Shown here one piece after another: positions 16,157-24,049 of a DNA stretch of 31,824 bases. A model generated the notes under the pieces. That model was not told the origin of the DNA. It made no database searches and worked only from the letters and a program-made list of their open reading frames with translations. Both the position numbers and the translations under genes were made by a program. Source of the stretch: Candidatus Hydrogenedentota bacterium (GTDB lineage Bacteria; Hydrogenedentota; Hydrogenedentia; Hydrogenedentales; SLHB01); the NCBI GenBank assembly GCA_029262095.1, contig JAJDAB010000512.1, positions 1 to 31,824 on the forward strand, given 5' to 3'. The number at the start of each line of letters is the position of its first letter. The stretch's first letter is position 1.

Positions 16157-19072
16157 CTATTGGACGAAGATGTCGTCCGGTCCAACTTCGATAACTTTCC
16201 CAACCGCGGACAAGCGATCCATGTCGATACGCTTCTTGTCACCGACGATTGAAACCAATCTGGGCTTAGCCGCAACTTCCGCCTGATGGAACGCGCTCAT
16301 GAGATCGTAGTTCGCGGACTTGAGTGTAGCGTAGCGATCGCGTCGCGGGTCAATCGGGAGGTCGAGACGCTCCCACGAACGGACTGCGCCAATCACGCCT
16401 CGAAACCCGGTCTTCGTTGTTCGATATTGATTAATGAGCGATTCCTTCGCCTCCACAAATCGATCCGGTGAACTGGGGAGGTTGTCGACGAGATCAATAA
16501 AGGCTTCAAGCGCTTCCGCGGTCTTGTCGACTTGAGTCCCCATCGCACCCACCATGAGGTCTTCGGCACCGGTTCGGCCTCCGGTGAAATAGAGCGCGCC
16601 TGCGCTATAGGCGAGCGCCCGTGCCTCACGCAATTCCTGGAACACGATGCCCGACATGCCGCCGGCAAAATAGTTGTTATACAGTTCGATCGCGGTGTGA
16701 TCGGCTTCTTCGACCAGTTGCGAACCGGACTCGATGCGGATTTGTGCCTGCGCCATTTCCTTGTCGAAGAAATAGATCTCCGTCTTTTCGGGCTGTCTGG
16801 CTTTCAAGAACCGATACGCCGGCGGATCGTTGAGGGGCTCGTTCGCGGTGTGGTGCTTCGCCAACACGGCACGAATATCTTCCAGGGATTGCGAGCCCAC
16901 ATAACTGACGGTGTGCTTGAAGCCGAGCAGATTTTTGATGACTCCGTGTAATTCCTCGACCGTCAATTCTTGGATACCCGCGTCGGGTAGCATACGTAAG
17001 AACGATGATTCGTCGCCGTACCGGTTGTATAGGTTCAATGCTCTCGAGATCGTACCGGGATCCTTTTTCATGTCCGCACGTTGAACGAGGATAATCTGCT
17101 TGAGCTGTTCAAGCGTATCATCGGAAGCGGAAGGCCGGTTTAATACGTCCAGTAGTAATTTGACGGACGCCTCGAAGTTCTCTTCCAAGCCCGCGATACT
17201 AACGGTGGTTTCGTTGTCCCCCGCGCCGATGCTGAAGTCGGTACCCAGTTTGTACCACTCTTTTTTGAGATCTTCTGAACTGAGATCCTGCGTCCCGGAC
17301 TTGTTGAGGAGATTTACCGCTGCGCCGATCTTGTTGTCCTCGTGCGATCCGAATTCGACGGAAAACGTCAATGAAAACAAGTCATTGAGCGGATTCGCCG
17401 CATGGAAGTACGTGACCCCGTTCGGGTCTTCAACCTTTTGGAAGTCCTTATTCGGGTCAATGAAAATCGGCTCCGTCTCCTTGACAGGCATCGCGAGGAC
17501 TGCTGCGGCGAACTCCGATTGCCGCGAGGGATCAATAGGAACGGCGTCGATTTGCGGCTTATCGATTGATGGCACTTCATGTTGTTCGTCGTGCCGGTAA
17601 CCCGCGATGTATGCGTCGCCGAAATACTTGTTCGCAAGACGCACGATATCTTCTTTCGTCACCGTCTCCATGCGTTCGATTTCATCGACCGTGTCGTCCC
17701 AATCAGAGAACGAGAGGAATGAATTGGTCATCGCGCCGACGCGCGCCATATTGGATTCCAGGCTCGCTTTCTGGTTCTTCTTGAAGTCATTGATAATTGC
17801 AGGGACGATCCAATCCTCGAATTCGCCGCGTTTGATGATCCCGAGTTGATCGAGCAATAACATTTCGACCTCTTCGAGCGATTGACCCTCTTTCGGGACG
17901 CCCCACAGGTATTGGGCACCATAATCATTGTTCATCTGGGGATACGATCCGGCCGTCCGGACGCGCTGCTGCTGACTGAGGTTTAAGTTGATGAGGCCTG
18001 CAACGGAGTTGTCGAGAATCATGTCGATTAACTTGAACGCCTCGGCTCGTTTATCCGTACGGGACACGGTGGGGAACGCCAACATCACATACTCTTCACC
18101 CTGATAATTGACATGAACGCGCTCGACGCTCTTCAGCGGTTTTTCACGCCATTTTTTTGCCTTTGGGAGTTTCTTTTTCTCCCAGCCCGAGAAGTACTCA
18201 TCGATAGTCTTGATGGCTTCGTCCGCATCGATATCACCGGAGATGCAAATCGCCATGTTGTTGGGGATGTAATACCTATTGAAATACGCATTGATGTTCA
18301 CGAGTGACGGACTCTTCAAGTGGTCAACCGTCCCGATGGTTGTCTGTTGCCCGTACGGATGCACTTTGTAGAGTGCGGTCGCGACCGCTTCGCTGATGAT
18401 GCGGTCTTTGTTGTCCATCGCGCGGTTTTTTTCTTCGTATACCGTTTCGAGTTCTGTATGGAAAATCCGAAAGACCGGTTCTTGAAACCGTTCCGATTCC
18501 ATCGCGGCCCAGTGGTGTAGCCGGTTCGAGGGGAGGCCAACTTTGTAAACCGTCTCTTCATGCCATGTGTGCGCGTTTACGTGCGAAGCGCCCATCGATT
18601 TATACAGCTTGTCGATTTCATTCGGAATCGCAAACGTTGCGGCCTTCTGTGCGGTCTCATTGATCTCTGCGTAGATCGCTGTTCGCTTTTCGGGATCGGT
18701 TTCCCGGAAATGTTGCTCGTAGAGTTCCGTGATACGGTCGATCAGCGGGGCTTCTTTCTCGTAATCCAGCGTGCCCATTTTTTGCGTGCCCTTAAACAGT
18801 AGGTGCTCAAGGTAGTGGGCGAGGCCGGTCGTCTCGGCGGGGTCATGCTTACTCCCCGCGCGGACGGCAATCTCCGAGTAAAACCGCGGCGACTCATGAT
18901 TTTCGGTGATATAAACCCGTAGCCCATTGTCGAGTTCGTACACCGCCGCATCTAGGGGGTCGTTCGGGTTCGGCTCGTTAGTGCGGCGGTATTCGGCGAA
19001 GCTCGCCGAAGTGATCGTTAGAACGCTGACAAGAAGCGCAGCGAAGAAATGCCGTTCGGTGGTATGGCGCAT
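16157..19072 (-). CDS. M16-family (pitrilysin/insulinase-like) zinc metallopeptidase
   Basis: The protein is 971 aa with an N-terminal signal peptide (res 1-26, ending SASFA), so it is periplasmic or exported. The inverted zinc motif is HYLEH (H86, E89, H90). The downstream Glu ligand lies in the ELETVYEEKNR region (res 207-217). This follows an insertion relative to the shortest M16 members. It carries the usual tandem arrangement: an active N-terminal half, and an inactive C-terminal half with ELREARALAYSAGALYF that closes the chamber. Such enzymes degrade peptides enclosed between the halves. AAGGA precedes ATG 19072 at normal spacing. It leads a two-gene unit with the serine hydrolase and is divergent from the isomerase-like gene. 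Confidence 0.93.
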   Translation of the reverse strand: MRHTTERHFFAALLVSVLTITSASFAEYRRTNEPNPNDPLDAAVYELDNGLRVYITENHESPRFYSEIAVRAGSKHDPAETTGLAHYLEHLLFKGTQKMGTLDYEKEAPLIDRITELYEQHFRETDPEKRTAIYAEINETAQKAATFAIPNEIDKLYKSMGASHVNAHTWHEETVYKVGLPSNRLHHWAAMESERFQEPVFRIFHTELETVYEEKNRAMDNKDRIISEAVATALYKVHPYGQQTTIGTVDHLKSPSLVNINAYFNRYYIPNNMAICISGDIDADEAIKTIDEYFSGWEKKKLPKAKKWREKPLKSVERVHVNYQGEEYVMLAFPTVSRTDKRAEAFKLIDMILDNSVAGLINLNLSQQQRVRTAGSYPQMNNDYGAQYLWGVPKEGQSLEEVEMLLLDQLGIIKRGEFEDWIVPAIINDFKKNQKASLESNMARVGAMTNSFLSFSDWDDTVDEIERMETVTKEDIVRLANKYFGDAYIAGYRHDEQHEVPSIDKPQIDAVPIDPSRQSEFAAAVLAMPVKETEPIFIDPNKDFQKVEDPNGVTYFHAANPLNDLFSLTFSVEFGSHEDNKIGAAVNLLNKSGTQDLSSEDLKKEWYKLGTDFSIGAGDNETTVSIAGLEENFEASVKLLLDVLNRPSASDDTLEQLKQIILVQRADMKKDPGTISRALNLYNRYGDESSFLRMLPDAGIQELTVEELHGVIKNLLGFKHTVSYVGSQSLEDIRAVLAKHHTANEPLNDPPAYRFLKARQPEKTEIYFFDKEMAQAQIRIESGSQLVEEADHTAIELYNNYFAGGMSGIVFQELREARALAYSAGALYFTGGRTGAEDLMVGAMGTQVDKTAEALEAFIDLVDNLPSSPDRFVEAKESLINQYRTTKTGFRGVIGAVRSWERLDLPIDPRRDRYATLKSANYDLMSAFHQAEVAAKPRLVSIVGDKKRIDMDRLSAVGKVIEVGPDDIFVQ

Positions 19073-19220
19073 GAAGTACTTCCTTCTGGGTCGGGCGGCG
19101 TATGGTAGAGGCCGCCACCGGCGGATTTACAAGCCTCACAGTCTAGGCCCGGTACACAGCAAATGCAACGTACGGCGCTGAATTGCGGCCCGGCCAGCGC
19201 GCCGCGTACGATGGCTGATC

Positions 19221-20045
19221 ATGAGTCCCAATGCCCTCGAAATGAATCGTCTGTGTGTTCACACGATGACCACGCGTCCGTGGCCGCTCGAAATTGCGGT
19301 GCGGGAATATGCAGATGCCGGAGTCGGGGCAATAACCGTGTGGCGTGAACACCTCGAACCCATCGGCGGCAACGAGGCATTGAGCATTCTCGATGCCTCC
19401 GGTCTCGCTGTGGCGAGTCTGTGCCGCGGCGGCTTCTTCGCCTCATCGTCTGCCGACGCACGTGCCGCTGCGATCGATGATAACCGGACTGCGGTTGATG
19501 AAGCCCAGGCCATCGGAGCGCCGCTGATCGTTCTGGTATGCGGATCGGCCGCAGACCAAGCGTTGGACTTGAGCCGAGGCCAAATTGCGGAAGGGATCGC
19601 GGCGGTGTTGCCCCATGCCGAAGCGGCGGGCGTAAAGTTGGCCATTGAACCGTTGCATCCCATGTACGCGGATACCCGGTCGGCGATAAACACGCTCGCC
19701 CAGACCAACGATATGGTGGAGCAATTGGATTCGTCAAGCGTTGGCGTCGCAGTCGATGTTTATCATACTTGGTGGGATCCAGAGCTCGAAGCCGAAATCC
19801 GGCGCGCGGGCGATTCGATTTTCGCGTTCCATGTTTGTGATTGGCGCGTGCCCACTCGGGACATGCTCAACGACCGCGGAATGATGGGGGAGGGGTGTAT
19901 CCCGATCAAGCAGATTCGATCGTGGATTGAAGCTGCAGGATTTGATGGCTGGGTTGAAGTGGAAATATTCTCTGATGAGTATTGGGAATTGGACCAGACG
20001 GTATTTCTCGAACAGATTGTGCGAGCGTACAATGCACATTGTTAG
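19221..20045 (+). CDS. Sugar phosphate isomerase/epimerase-like TIM-barrel protein (AP endonuclease 2 superfamily)
   Basis: The protein is 274 aa, the usual size. The metal-binding pattern of the xylose-isomerase-like barrel is readable: AIEPLHP (E143), VDVYHTWWD (D179, H182), FHVCDW (H204) and the final EVEIFS (E248). These enzymes isomerise or epimerise sugars and cyclitols through a divalent metal; the substrate is not evident. Two starts are possible, ATG 19221 and ATG 19242; the first is used here. Divergent from the M16 gene (148 nt apart) and followed 53 nt later by the MOSC gene. Confidence 0.85.
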   Translation: MSPNALEMNRLCVHTMTTRPWPLEIAVREYADAGVGAITVWREHLEPIGGNEALSILDASGLAVASLCRGGFFASSSADARAAAIDDNRTAVDEAQAIGAPLIVLVCGSAADQALDLSRGQIAEGIAAVLPHAEAAGVKLAIEPLHPMYADTRSAINTLAQTNDMVEQLDSSSVGVAVDVYHTWWDPELEAEIRRAGDSIFAFHVCDWRVPTRDMLNDRGMMGEGCIPIKQIRSWIEAAGFDGWVEVEIFSDEYWELDQTVFLEQIVRAYNAHC

Positions 20046-20098
20046 ATGCGCATATATCGGCGTCTCATTGACGCGTGAATCAATGGAGTGGGAGTCTC

Positions 20099-20545
20099 AT
20101 GAGCGAACAACAAGGAACGGTATTGGAATTGGCGTTGCGGTCCTCAAAGCGAGGCCCGATGGAACTGGTTGAATCGGTGTCCGCGCGTGAAAACGCTGGA
20201 ATTGAACCGAACCACGAGGTTAAACCCCATCGCGGCATCACGTTCATCTCGAACGAGCAATGGGCCGAGGTGCAGCAGGAGCTCAATCAGCCGGATCTGC
20301 CCTGGCACACTCGGCGAGCGAACGTCCTTGTCGAAGGGCTGGTCATGTCTGATTTGATAGGGAAGACGGTGCAAATCGGTGATGTCGTCGTTGAAGTGAA
20401 AAAGGAGACCGAGCCGTGTGGGTTGATGGACGAGTTGCACAACGGCCTGCGGAAGACGCTGGAGCCCGAATGCAGAGCTGGTGTACACGGCCAAGTCGTT
20501 CGAGGCGGTGATTTCAAAGTCGGGGACACGATTACCGTTCGGTGA
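20099..20545 (+). CDS. MOSC-domain protein
   Basis: MOSC domains are the C-terminal sulfur-carrier domain of molybdenum-cofactor sulfurase and also occur alone, as here (148 aa). The conserved Cys lies in TEPCGLMDEL (C106), the residue expected to hold sulfur. RRANVLVEGL and the final GVHGQVVRGGDFKVGDTITV match the family. The start is ATG 20099 (MSEQQGT), preceded by GGGAG; an earlier in-frame start at 20075 lacks this. Stand-alone MOSC proteins act in molybdo-enzyme maturation or detoxification of N-hydroxylated compounds. No molybdo-enzyme is nearby. Transcription ends at the hairpin just downstream. Confidence 0.88.
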   Translation: MSEQQGTVLELALRSSKRGPMELVESVSARENAGIEPNHEVKPHRGITFISNEQWAEVQQELNQPDLPWHTRRANVLVEGLVMSDLIGKTVQIGDVVVEVKKETEPCGLMDELHNGLRKTLEPECRAGVHGQVVRGGDFKVGDTITVR

Positions 20546-20584
20546 CATTACACATGCTTGAAATCCTGGGCAGAATCCTATACC

Positions 20585-20617
20585 AAGAGGAGGAGACACG
20601 ATGTGTCTCCTCCTCTT
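20585..20617 (+). terminator. Perfect 15-bp hairpin terminator after the MOSC gene
   Basis: AAGAGGAGGAGACAC (20585-20599), a 3-nt loop GAT, and the exact complement GTGTCTCCTCCTCTT (20603-20617), followed by TCTTG. It lies 40 nt after the MOSC stop. The stem is purine on one arm and pyrimidine on the other, so the T-rich end of the stem adjoins a short pyrimidine tail. An ATG in its loop/right arm (20601) is in frame with the M32 gene but is not a credible start. Confidence 0.85.
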
Positions 20618-20651
20618 TCTTGTTCATTTACCAAACATGCGGATTGGAATT

Positions 20652-22157
20652 ATGCAGACTGCTGAACGATTGACTGAATTACGCCGGATACTTGCCGAGG
20701 TGTGCAACATTCGCAACGCGATGAGCTTATTGCATTGGGACCAAGAGACCTACATGCCGGTGAAAGCAGCGCCCGGTCGTGGCGAACAATTGGCGACGCT
20801 TGCGTCTATTGAACATCGCACATTCACTGATCCCAAAGTTGGATCGCTATTGGCGGAACTGGGTGAATCGGAACTGTCGCCGGATGATGTGAAGCTCGTC
20901 GAGGTCATGCAGTACGACTACGATCGCGCGACAAAGCTACCTGAAGCGTTCGTAAGTACGTTTACAAAAGAGACCAGTGAAGCGTTGGAGGTTTGGTCGC
21001 AGGCGCGTAAAGAATCGAATTTTTCGATCTTTCAGCCCAAGTTGGAACGCTTGTTGGACTTGTTGAAGGAAAAGGCCGAGCTTTACGGTTACGAAGAGTC
21101 GCCGTATGACGCCTTGCTCGAGGAGTTTGAGCCTGGGATGACGGCGGGGCAATTGCGTCCGATATTTAGCGATTTGGCGGAACGGCAGAGCGCGCTTGTG
21201 GAACGTATCGTCGCTTCTGGGAATCAACCCGACGCGGCATGGACTCGGGCGGAGTGGGACGAAGAAGCGCAATGGAAGTTTACGCTCAACGTCTTGCGAG
21301 ATATCGGGTACGACTTCGATGCGGGACGTCAGGATAAGTCGGTCCACCCGTTCACAACGGATTTTGGCCTGTACGATGTGCGGGTGACGACTCGGGTGGA
21401 CCCGCATGATCTGTTTTCCGCGCTGACCGGGTCGATTCACGAAGGGGGGCACGCACTCTACGAACAGGGCCAAAACCCGGGGGATCAGCGTACGCCGCTG
21501 GCGCAGGGCACATCGCTGGGCATGCACGAATCGCAGTCGCGCATGTGGGAGAATGTCATCGGCCGCAGCCAGCCGTTTTGGCGGCATTACGCTCCCATAA
21601 TGCGGGATCGCTTTCCGGGTCGATTGCAGAATGTAACCGCGGAACAGATGTATGCGGCGATCAACCGGGTTGAACCTTCGTTCATACGTGTCGAGGCCGA
21701 CGAATGCACCTACAATTTACACATCATCATTCGATTCGAAATTGAAGTCGATCTGATGGAAGGGCGACTCGCCGTTGCGGATGTCCCCGAAGCCTGGAAC
21801 GCGAAAGTTCAATCTTATCTCGGGCTGGATGTTGAGGATGACGCTAACGGCTGCTTGCAAGACATTCATTGGTCACACGGCGCGATTGGGTATTTCCCGA
21901 CGTATGCGCTCGGCAATTTGTATGCCGCGCAATTGTTCGAGACGATCGAAGAATCGATACCCGATATTTGGACGAGTGTTGAGTCCGGCCAGTTTACGCC
22001 GTTGTTGGAATGGTTGCGTGAGAACGTGCATCGGCATGGTCGGCGGAAGAAAGCACTCGAGATTCTTCGGGATGCGACCGGTAAAGAGCCGAGCTCGGAA
22101 CCGTTCATGCGGTATTTGGAAAAGAAATACGGCGCGCTTTACGGGTTGTCGGACTAG
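20652..22157 (+). CDS. M32-family carboxypeptidase (carboxypeptidase Taq type)
   Basis: Cytoplasmic zinc carboxypeptidase of about 500 aa (501 from this start). The early signature LLHWDQETYMP (res 27-37) and the catalytic HEGGH (H263, E264, H267), with MHESQSR supplying the third ligand E293, identify M32. YNLHIIIRFEIEVDLM and DIHWSHGAIGYFPTYALGN are further family blocks. The start is ATG 20652 (MQTAERLTEL); ATG 20637 is an alternative five codons earlier. The frame extends up to ATG 20601 inside the terminator, which would add an unlikely hydrophobic leader. It converges with the next gene, the two stops overlapping by 4 nt. Confidence 0.95.
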   Translation: MQTAERLTELRRILAEVCNIRNAMSLLHWDQETYMPVKAAPGRGEQLATLASIEHRTFTDPKVGSLLAELGESELSPDDVKLVEVMQYDYDRATKLPEAFVSTFTKETSEALEVWSQARKESNFSIFQPKLERLLDLLKEKAELYGYEESPYDALLEEFEPGMTAGQLRPIFSDLAERQSALVERIVASGNQPDAAWTRAEWDEEAQWKFTLNVLRDIGYDFDAGRQDKSVHPFTTDFGLYDVRVTTRVDPHDLFSALTGSIHEGGHALYEQGQNPGDQRTPLAQGTSLGMHESQSRMWENVIGRSQPFWRHYAPIMRDRFPGRLQNVTAEQMYAAINRVEPSFIRVEADECTYNLHIIIRFEIEVDLMEGRLAVADVPEAWNAKVQSYLGLDVEDDANGCLQDIHWSHGAIGYFPTYALGNLYAAQLFETIEESIPDIWTSVESGQFTPLLEWLRENVHRHGRRKKALEILRDATGKEPSSEPFMRYLEKKYGALYGLSD

Positions 22158-23035
22158 ACGTTCAAAGCCCGGTCAACTTCAAACATCATATACGCTGTGC
22201 CAAACACTACCCGGCGGGCGTCCTCTGTCGTAACTGACTCGCCCTCTTTTTGCCCCGAATGCTCAAGTCTCTGGACTAATGTGTTCAATTCGGCTTGAAA
22301 CCCGACGAGAGCCTTCAGGAATTCCCCAGTGGATTCTGATTCTACCGCCTTTAGCGCTTCACAGATTCTCTTTACAGTATGCGCCTTCTCGAAAGTCTCG
22401 CCCGCATCTGTCCTCTTGTATACAACTTCGGCGAATTCCTGAACTGCCTCTCTGCATAGATGTCCAATTGTTGAATGATGTTGAAGAGCTTCTTCGCCTG
22501 CGAGGATTGCTTGAGCTTCACTCCATTTCCTATGAGCTTCTGGGTATCGATTGCGGACTGGTTCAAAGTTCAAGTGTCTTGAGACTACATCTTGCATTGA
22601 TTCACTAGGCTCGGACTTCGATTGCATCAACTCTTCGTAGTACCTAAAGCCACGTGGGGAAACATCGAACAAAGTGCTTCCTCGCGAGCCGAAGTCTATG
22701 TTCAGCAACCCTTCATTCGCGAGTACATCGATGTCCCCTTTGTAAACATCAAACCGAGCATTTCGTACTGTTTGATGCATCGCATAGGATTCAACGTGAT
22801 TGCTCACCAGAATGAATCTGTCCCTTCTATTCTCTGGAATGCTGCGAACCAATTCTACGATTTCGATTAGCAGCTCGATTTGCCTTGGCTCTAATAAAGG
22901 TTCTGAATCTGAAGAAGTGTTTATTGGTATACGTACTTGTCTTCGCAGAGATTTCTCTGCCTCATCCCCAATCTTCTTGAACGCTCGATTCAAGTCTCGC
23001 TCAAAGTTCGGATTCGTCTTGAAAGAAAACGACAT
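22154..23035 (-). CDS. Unrecognised protein with a winged-helix-like central segment
   Basis: The protein is 293 aa from ATG 23035, which has AAGGGGA upstream; a longer frame to 23086 lacks a ribosome site. I do not recognise the family. The N-terminus is charged and helical (FERDLNRAFKKIGDEAEKSLRR). A central part (about res 95-140: KGDIDVLANEGLLNID then FDVSPRGFRYYEEL) reads like a winged-helix turn with a beta wing. The C-terminal 130 residues are helical and include STIGHLCREAVQEFAEVVY and a final RRVVFGTAYMMFEVDRAL. The latter vaguely recalls HEPN-type helical domains of defence or abortive-infection proteins, but no decisive motif supports that. Its DNA is more A+T-rich than the flanking genes, so it may be acquired. 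Confidence 0.7.
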   Translation of the reverse strand: MSFSFKTNPNFERDLNRAFKKIGDEAEKSLRRQVRIPINTSSDSEPLLEPRQIELLIEIVELVRSIPENRRDRFILVSNHVESYAMHQTVRNARFDVYKGDIDVLANEGLLNIDFGSRGSTLFDVSPRGFRYYEELMQSKSEPSESMQDVVSRHLNFEPVRNRYPEAHRKWSEAQAILAGEEALQHHSTIGHLCREAVQEFAEVVYKRTDAGETFEKAHTVKRICEALKAVESESTGEFLKALVGFQAELNTLVQRLEHSGQKEGESVTTEDARRVVFGTAYMMFEVDRALNV

Positions 23036-23133
23036 TGGATTTCCCCTTGTCTGGTCGCAGCTCAGTAACGCATGACACAACACCAACAGCTAGACCAGAT
23101 TTACCTAACTCATGCGTGCGCAAACAGCGAGAA

Positions 23134-23167
23134 GAGATTGCCGCGTCGCGTCGCTCCTCGCAATGAC
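23134..23167. repeat. Short interspersed repeat of the GTCATTGCGAG type
   Basis: Read on the minus strand this is GTCATTGCGAG, a GCGAC/GCG-rich centre, then GGCAATCTC. The ends are mutually complementary (ATTGC/GCAAT). Elements like this are scattered in intergenic DNA of many bacteria (recollection). The ends resemble those of the 1887-1976 element. It begins 10 nt after the lexA stop and could serve as a hairpin terminator or mRNA stabiliser for lexA. Confidence 0.65.
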
Positions 23168-23176
23168 GGTTTTTCT

Positions 23177-23794
23177 TTACCGTATCGAACGTTGCAGGCC
23201 TACAACGACGCCTTGCAGTTCTACTTCGCGCGCGTGGAAACGCATCGGTTTCATGGTCGCATTTGCGGGCCGTAATTCGATGGCGTCGCCATCGCGATAG
23301 AAATGCTTGACCGTCGCCTCACCGTCGATTATCGCGACCACGACATCCCCTTTACGGACTCGCCGTTGCGGGTCGACTACGATGGTGTCGCCTTCCAGGA
23401 TGCCGTCCTCGATCATGCTATCGCCTTGAACGGTCAGACAGAATCCGCCGGGGCTGGCTTGTGCAGCGGCCACGGGGACGTAGTCCTCGACATTCTCTTC
23501 GGCCAAAATAGGTGAACCGGCGGCAATGCGGCCCAGGAGTGGGAGCGCGGTGGAATCCGCCTCGTACAGCCCGGCAGCGGCCTTATTCGTAACTTGGATG
23601 GACCGCGCCTTCGATGAGCGTTCGATATAGCCCTTCTTTTCCAGGGCCAAGAGGTGGTCATTCACGCCATTGGTCGACGTGATTCCAAAGTGTTCGCCGA
23701 TTTCCGCGATGGTCGGAGGCATCCGGTCCTCGCGAATGCAGTCGATAATAAAATTGAGGATTTCCTGCTGGCGGCGCGTGAGCCCTTTGGCCAT
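23177..23794 (-). CDS. lexA: LexA repressor (SOS regulator)
   Basis: The protein is 205 aa from ATG 23794; five extra upstream codons in frame are unlikely. The N-terminal winged helix-turn-helix is LTRRQQEILNFI with PTIAEIGEHFGITSTNGVNDHLLALEKKGYI (res 27-57, read in two parts). The C-terminal autopeptidase domain has the cleavage pair A92-G93 in IAAGSP, catalytic S126 in GDSMIEDGI and K163 in EATVKHF. All elements for RecA-stimulated self-cleavage are present. It represses SOS genes until DNA damage. A dyad 16 nt upstream of the start is a likely self-regulatory operator. No other SOS gene is adjacent. Confidence 0.97.
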   Translation of the reverse strand: MAKGLTRRQQEILNFIIDCIREDRMPPTIAEIGEHFGITSTNGVNDHLLALEKKGYIERSSKARSIQVTNKAAAGLYEADSTALPLLGRIAAGSPILAEENVEDYVPVAAAQASPGGFCLTVQGDSMIEDGILEGDTIVVDPQRRVRKGDVVVAIIDGEATVKHFYRDGDAIELRPANATMKPMRFHAREVELQGVVVGLQRSIR

Positions 23795-23810
23795 AACCAA
23801 ACTCTCCAAT

Positions 23811-23826
23811 CTGAAGGAATGTTCAG
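23811..23826. promoter_or_regulatory. Candidate LexA operator upstream of lexA
   Basis: CTGAA-GGAATG-TTCAG is a 16-bp dyad with perfect 5-bp arms, 16 nt before the lexA ATG. The inner part GAAGGAATGTTC differs at one base from the Gram-positive-type GAAC-N4-GTTC SOS box. The outer CTG/CAG recalls the proteobacterial type. lexA genes usually repress themselves, so the position supports the call. No other copy was noticed in the window. Confidence 0.55.
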
Positions 23827-23854
23827 CTATTAAACCACGGAAGGCCCGTAGCTG

Positions 23855-24049
23855 TCAAGAGGCGTCGGCGGACTCTTCGAGTTGGTCGCGCTTTGGGCAG
23901 TGGTCGCAGAGCAACGGTGTGCCGTCCGGACCGATGATGCCCTCGCCGCCACAGCGTCCGCGTAAACATCGGCCTTGGAGTAAATAGCCGATGCCCAGCC
24001 CGGTCATACCGAGGAGGACGATGGCCATGGTGATGATAAATAGGATCAT
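23855..24049 (-). CDS. nqrM: NqrM-like small membrane protein (Na+-NQR maturation factor, DUF539 type)
   Basis: The protein is 64 aa: one transmembrane helix (res 2-24), then a basic, cysteine-containing tail with C28, C33 in GRCGGEG, and C48/C51 in CDHCPKR. This layout (helix, GxCGGxG, CxxC) is that of NqrM, which is thought to deliver iron for the membrane Fe centre of the Na+-translocating NADH:quinone reductase. The start overlaps the apbE stop in an ATGA junction. apbE-nqrM is the usual neighbour order next to nqr genes. The nqrABCDEF genes themselves are not in the window. The gene is too short to be conspicuous; a longer frame reaching 24166 overlaps apbE and is not needed. Confidence 0.8.
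   Translation of the reverse strand: MILFIITMAIVLLGMTGLGIGYLLQGRCLRGRCGGEGIIGPDGTPLLCDHCPKRDQLEESADAS

Noticed and set aside
20601..20651. Upstream start of the M32 carboxypeptidase at ATG 20601
   Set aside because: This ATG lies inside the perfect terminator hairpin, and the extra residues are a hydrophobic tract unlike the cytoplasmic M32 family.
20937..21587. Open frame of 216 codons on the minus strand inside the M32 carboxypeptidase gene
   Set aside because: Antisense shadow of a gene with a clear HEGGH motif; Arg/Pro/Leu-rich translation without features.
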